Positions 5,669-7,627 of a stretch of 7,627 nucleotides of DNA are shown here, piece by piece. The notes below the pieces were generated by a model. The model was not told where the DNA came from. It searched no databases and saw only the letters and a list, made by a program, of their open reading frames with translations. The position numbers and the translations under genes were made by a program. The DNA is from CAZGTQ01 sp964528575 (lineage in GTDB: Bacteria; Planctomycetota; UBA1135; GCA-002686595), in contig CAZGTQ010000400.1 in NCBI GenBank assembly GCA_964528575.1, positions 1-7,627 of the forward strand, read 5' to 3'. The first letter of the stretch is position 1, and each line of letters begins with the position of its first letter.

Positions 5669-7080
5669 GGGCGCCCGTGCCCGCGCTCGCCGCGCTCGTC
5701 TGCTGCTCGCTCGCCGCCGCGCCGCGGACGCCGACGCTCGAGACCGCGGCGGCGGACGAGCTCGCGCCCACCGTTGCGCGCATCCTGCGCGCGGCGCTCG
5801 TCGAGGGCGAGACGTACCCGAAGCTGCGCGAGCTGTGCTCGGTCGCGCCGCATCGCCTGTCGGGCTCGCCCGGCGCCGCGGCCGCGGTCGAGTGGGCGAA
5901 GCTCGCGATGGAGCGCGACGGGCTCGAGAACGTGCGGCTCGAGCCGTGCACGGTGCCGCGTTGGGAGCGCGGCGACGTCGAGCTGCTGCGCATCGTGGGT
6001 CCGGCGGCGCGCGCGGGCGAGGAGCTGCCGATCCTCGCGCTCGGCGGCAGCGTCGCGACGCCGCCGGGCGGGATCACGGCGGAGGTCGTCGTCGTGCGCG
6101 GGTTCGACGAGCTCGAAGCGCGCGCGGACGAGGTCGCGGGGCGCATCGTGCTGTTCGACCGGCCGATGGACCCGGGCGAGCTCGACCCGATGCGCGCGTA
6201 CGGCGGCGCGGTCGACCAGCGCGTGCGCGGCGCGGTCGAGGCCGCGCGCCGCGGAGCGGTGGCCGCGATCGTGCGCTCGCTGACGACCGCGTTCGACGAC
6301 GTGCCGCACACGGGCGGCGTGCGCTACGCGGACGGCGTGCCGAGGATCCCCGCGGCCGCGGTCGGCACGCGCGGCGCGACCCGCATCGCGGAGCTCGTCG
6401 CACGCGGCGACGGGCCGCTGCTCCACCTCGAGCTCGACTGCCGCACGCATCCGGACGCGCAGTCGTACAACGTCGTCGGCGAGCTCGTCGGGAGCGAGCT
6501 GCCGGACGAGATCGTGATCGTCAGCGGGCACCTCGACGGCTGGGACGTCGGCGAGGGAGCGCACGACGACGGCGCCGGCTGCTGCCAGGCGATCGAGGTC
6601 GCGCGCCTGCTCGCGGCGCTCGATCTGCGCGCGCGCCGCACGATCCGCGTCGTGCTGTGGATGAACGAGGAGAACGGCCTCGCGGGCGCGCGCGCCTACC
6701 GCGCGGCCCACGCGGACGAGCTCGCCGACCACGTGCTCGCGATCGAGTCCGACAGCGGCGGCTTCGTCCCGCGCGGCTTCACCACCGACGCGGGTCCCGC
6801 GGCGCGCGCGTTCCTCGAGCGCGTCGCGGCGCTCCTCGCCGACGCGGGCGCCGAGCGCGTGTGGACCGGGAGCGGCGGAGCGGACGTCGGCGTGCTCGCC
6901 CCCGACGGCGTGACGACGCTCGGCCTGCGCCCCGACCGCCAACGCTACTTCGACCTGCACCACTCGGCCCGCGACGTCTTCGCCGAGGTCAGCCGCCGCG
7001 AGCTCGAGCTCGGCACCGCGGCCCTCGCTGTGATCGCCTGGGCCGTCGCCGACCGCCCGGAGCGCCTGCCGCGGAACTGA
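5665..7080 (+). CDS. Exported M28 family zinc peptidase with PA-type insert (carboxypeptidase Q-like)
   Basis: The product has 471 residues if started at the GTG at 5665, which overlaps the previous stop (GTGA) and has GAGGGGG 4 bases upstream. An N-terminal signal peptide (about 1-19, ending AAA) predicts export; Cys13-Cys14 lie in it but do not form a proper lipobox. M28 metal-site motifs are complete: SGHLDGWD (His289), HDDGAG (bridging Asp301), NEEN (catalytic Glu335 and zinc ligand Glu336), ESDSGG (Asp363) and LHHSARD (His432/433). These predict a two-zinc amino- or carboxypeptidase acting on short peptides in the periplasm or outside. Residues about 125-255 form a PA-like insert with GGSVATPPGG and repeated Val-rich strands, as in plasma glutamate carboxypeptidase-type M28 enzymes. 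SYNVVGELVGSELPDEIVIVSGH-type wording around 267-289 fits that subfamily. Specificity is not readable. Translational coupling suggests it is made in step with the haem lipoprotein. Confidence 0.92.
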   Translation: MRAPVPALAALVCCSLAAAPRTPTLETAAADELAPTVARILRAALVEGETYPKLRELCSVAPHRLSGSPGAAAAVEWAKLAMERDGLENVRLEPCTVPRWERGDVELLRIVGPAARAGEELPILALGGSVATPPGGITAEVVVVRGFDELEARADEVAGRIVLFDRPMDPGELDPMRAYGGAVDQRVRGAVEAARRGAVAAIVRSLTTAFDDVPHTGGVRYADGVPRIPAAAVGTRGATRIAELVARGDGPLLHLELDCRTHPDAQSYNVVGELVGSELPDEIVIVSGHLDGWDVGEGAHDDGAGCCQAIEVARLLAALDLRARRTIRVVLWMNEENGLAGARAYRAAHADELADHVLAIESDSGGFVPRGFTTDAGPAARAFLERVAALLADAGAERVWTGSGGADVGVLAPDGVTTLGLRPDRQRYFDLHHSARDVFAEVSRRELELGTAALAVIAWAVADRPERLPRN

Positions 7081-7085
7081 GCCTT

Positions 7086-7128
7086 CAGCAGGTCGTCTCC
7101 CAGCGGGTCGTCGCGCGGCGGGTGCGTC
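7086..7128 (+). repeat. Degenerate 15-bp-period tandem repeat after the peptidase stop
   Basis: CAGCAGGTCGTC (7086-7097) and CAGCGGGTCGTC (7101-7112) differ at one of twelve positions and start 15 bases apart. A weaker third copy, CGGCGGGTGCGTC (7116-7128), starts after another 15 bases and needs one inserted base and one substitution to align. The array begins six bases after the peptidase stop. A 15-base period could be a remnant of five-codon coding repeats, but the frame that reads it has no supportable start or protein family. Confidence 0.4.
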
Positions 7129-7142
7129 GACCCTTGCTCCGC

Positions 7143-7159
7143 GCGATTTCGGAAATCGC
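7143..7159. repeat. Near-palindromic dyad GCGATTTC-G-GAAATCGC
   Basis: Arms of eight bases (7143-7150 and 7152-7159) are exact reverse complements around one central base. The AT-rich inner half (ATTT/AAAT) stands out sharply from the GC-rich surroundings. It lies 70 bases upstream of the prepilin ATG. In RNA it would form a 7-bp stem with a 3-base loop and no T-run after it. In DNA it looks like a site for a dimeric regulator. The rest of the 7081-7228 gap holds only the repeat at 7086-7128 and a GGCGGC/GCCGCC pairing (7194-7199 with 7213-7218) close to the prepilin start. Confidence 0.4.
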
Positions 7160-7228
7160 TCAAGAGCGCCAGGTCGGGCTGACGATGTCCCGAGGCGGCG
7201 GCTGCGGGCTCGGCCGCCGTCGCTCGCA

Positions 7229-7627
7229 ATGAACCCGATCCGACGACCCTACCGGACGTCGCGCGCCGGAGTGACCCTGCTCGAGCTCATCGTCGTGATG
7301 ACGCTCCTGCTCGTCTCGACGAGCATCCTCTCGAGCATGATCGTTCCCGTCTCCCGCCAGCGCGAGATCAACCGCGACAACGCGATCGCCGCGGACGCGG
7401 CGCGCTCCGTGCTCGAGACGATGCGCGCCCAGCCGTTCGACGAGATCTTCGCGCGCTACAACGCCGACGCTTCGGACGATCCGGCGGACGCCGACCCGAT
7501 CCCGGGCGCGGGCTTCGCGGTGCCGGGGCTCGAGCTCCAGCCGGGCGATCCCGACGGGCTCGCCGGCCGCGTCGAGCTCCCGATGATCGGCGACGAGCTG
7601 CGCGAGGACGTCGACGACGTGGCGCTG
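7229..7627 (+). CDS. Type IV prepilin-like protein, PilV/pseudopilin type (3' end cut off)
   Basis: The first 133 residues are visible and the frame is open to the window edge. Residues 1-14 form a short basic leader ending in Gly, followed by VTLLELIVVMTLLLVS, the hydrophobic N-terminal helix of type IV pilins and pseudopilins. A prepilin peptidase would cut after Gly14, leaving Val as residue +1 and Glu19 at +5, the residue needed for assembly. After the helix comes a short amphipathic part (ARSVLETMRAQPF, 58-70) as seen in PilV/GspI-like minor pilins, then an acidic Asp/Pro-rich region (about 79-130). Such proteins are minor pilins or pseudopilins of type IV pilus or type II secretion machines. 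No strong Shine-Dalgarno precedes the ATG at 7229. No other pilus or secretion gene is visible, so the partner machine is unknown. The peptidase gene ends 148 bases upstream, so shared transcription is possible but unproven. Confidence 0.82.
   Translation, partial: MNPIRRPYRTSRAGVTLLELIVVMTLLLVSTSILSSMIVPVSRQREINRDNAIAADAARSVLETMRAQPFDEIFARYNADASDDPADADPIPGAGFAVPGLELQPGDPDGLAGRVELPMIGDELREDVDDVAL

Noticed and set aside
5629..6963. Long minus-strand open frame opposite the M28 peptidase
   Set aside because: The product is Arg/Ala/Asp/Val-rich without family motifs. It mirrors the peptidase codons, whose zinc-site motifs are complete on the plus strand.
7081..7232. Open frame reaching TGA at 7230-7232 and overlapping the prepilin ATG as ATGA, which could suggest a coupled small gene
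   Set aside because: The frame is the out-of-frame extension of a shadow from within the peptidase. No start with a Shine-Dalgarno is present in the gap, and the translation is Arg/Gly-rich without motifs.

Overview
This is a very GC-rich window, by eye above 70 percent, with third codon positions almost always G or C. That bias leaves long open frames on both strands, so I called genes on protein family motifs, overlaps and ribosome binding sites rather than on frame length. The gene content suggests a Gram-negative-type bacterium: a lipoprotein c-type haem protein, an exported metallopeptidase, a type IV pilin-like protein, and a Wzx-type flippase with an initiating sugar-phosphate transferase. 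The style fits an uncultured high-GC Planctomycetota or Myxococcota member. The acidic pilin-like tail and the P460-type haem protein tilt me towards Planctomycetota, but no marker here settles it.

Left part (1 to 4670) is a surface polysaccharide locus with two divergent arms. The minus-strand arm reads from a 176-bp intergenic region leftwards through a polysaccharide flippase (3675 to 2314), an asparagine-synthase-type amidotransferase (2314 to 395) and a glycosyltransferase cut by the window edge (398 to 1). Each gene overlaps the next by 1 to 4 bases, so this is almost certainly one operon. The plus-strand arm starts with a phosphoglycosyl transferase (3852 to 4670). Together these proteins could prime a sugar on undecaprenyl phosphate, extend it, amidate a sugar acid or other carboxylate, and flip the repeat unit across the inner membrane.

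Middle part (4671 to 4924) is non-coding. It holds a degenerate 15-16 bp tandem repeat that starts inside the end of the transferase gene, plus GC-rich inverted repeats, and it ends in a strong Shine-Dalgarno site.

Right part (4925 to 7627) is a different functional block. A lipoprotein with a cytochrome P460-like layout and a C-terminal CxxCH haem site is translationally coupled through a GTGA overlap to an exported M28 zinc peptidase with a PA-type insert. After a 148-bp gap with a second 15-bp-period repeat and a near-perfect dyad comes a prepilin-like gene that runs off the right edge.

I see no rRNA, tRNA, CRISPR array, transposase or phage gene. Nothing here is clearly a new biological system. 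The most unusual items are the P460 lipoprotein and M28 peptidase pair, and the two similar-period degenerate repeats just after coding ends.
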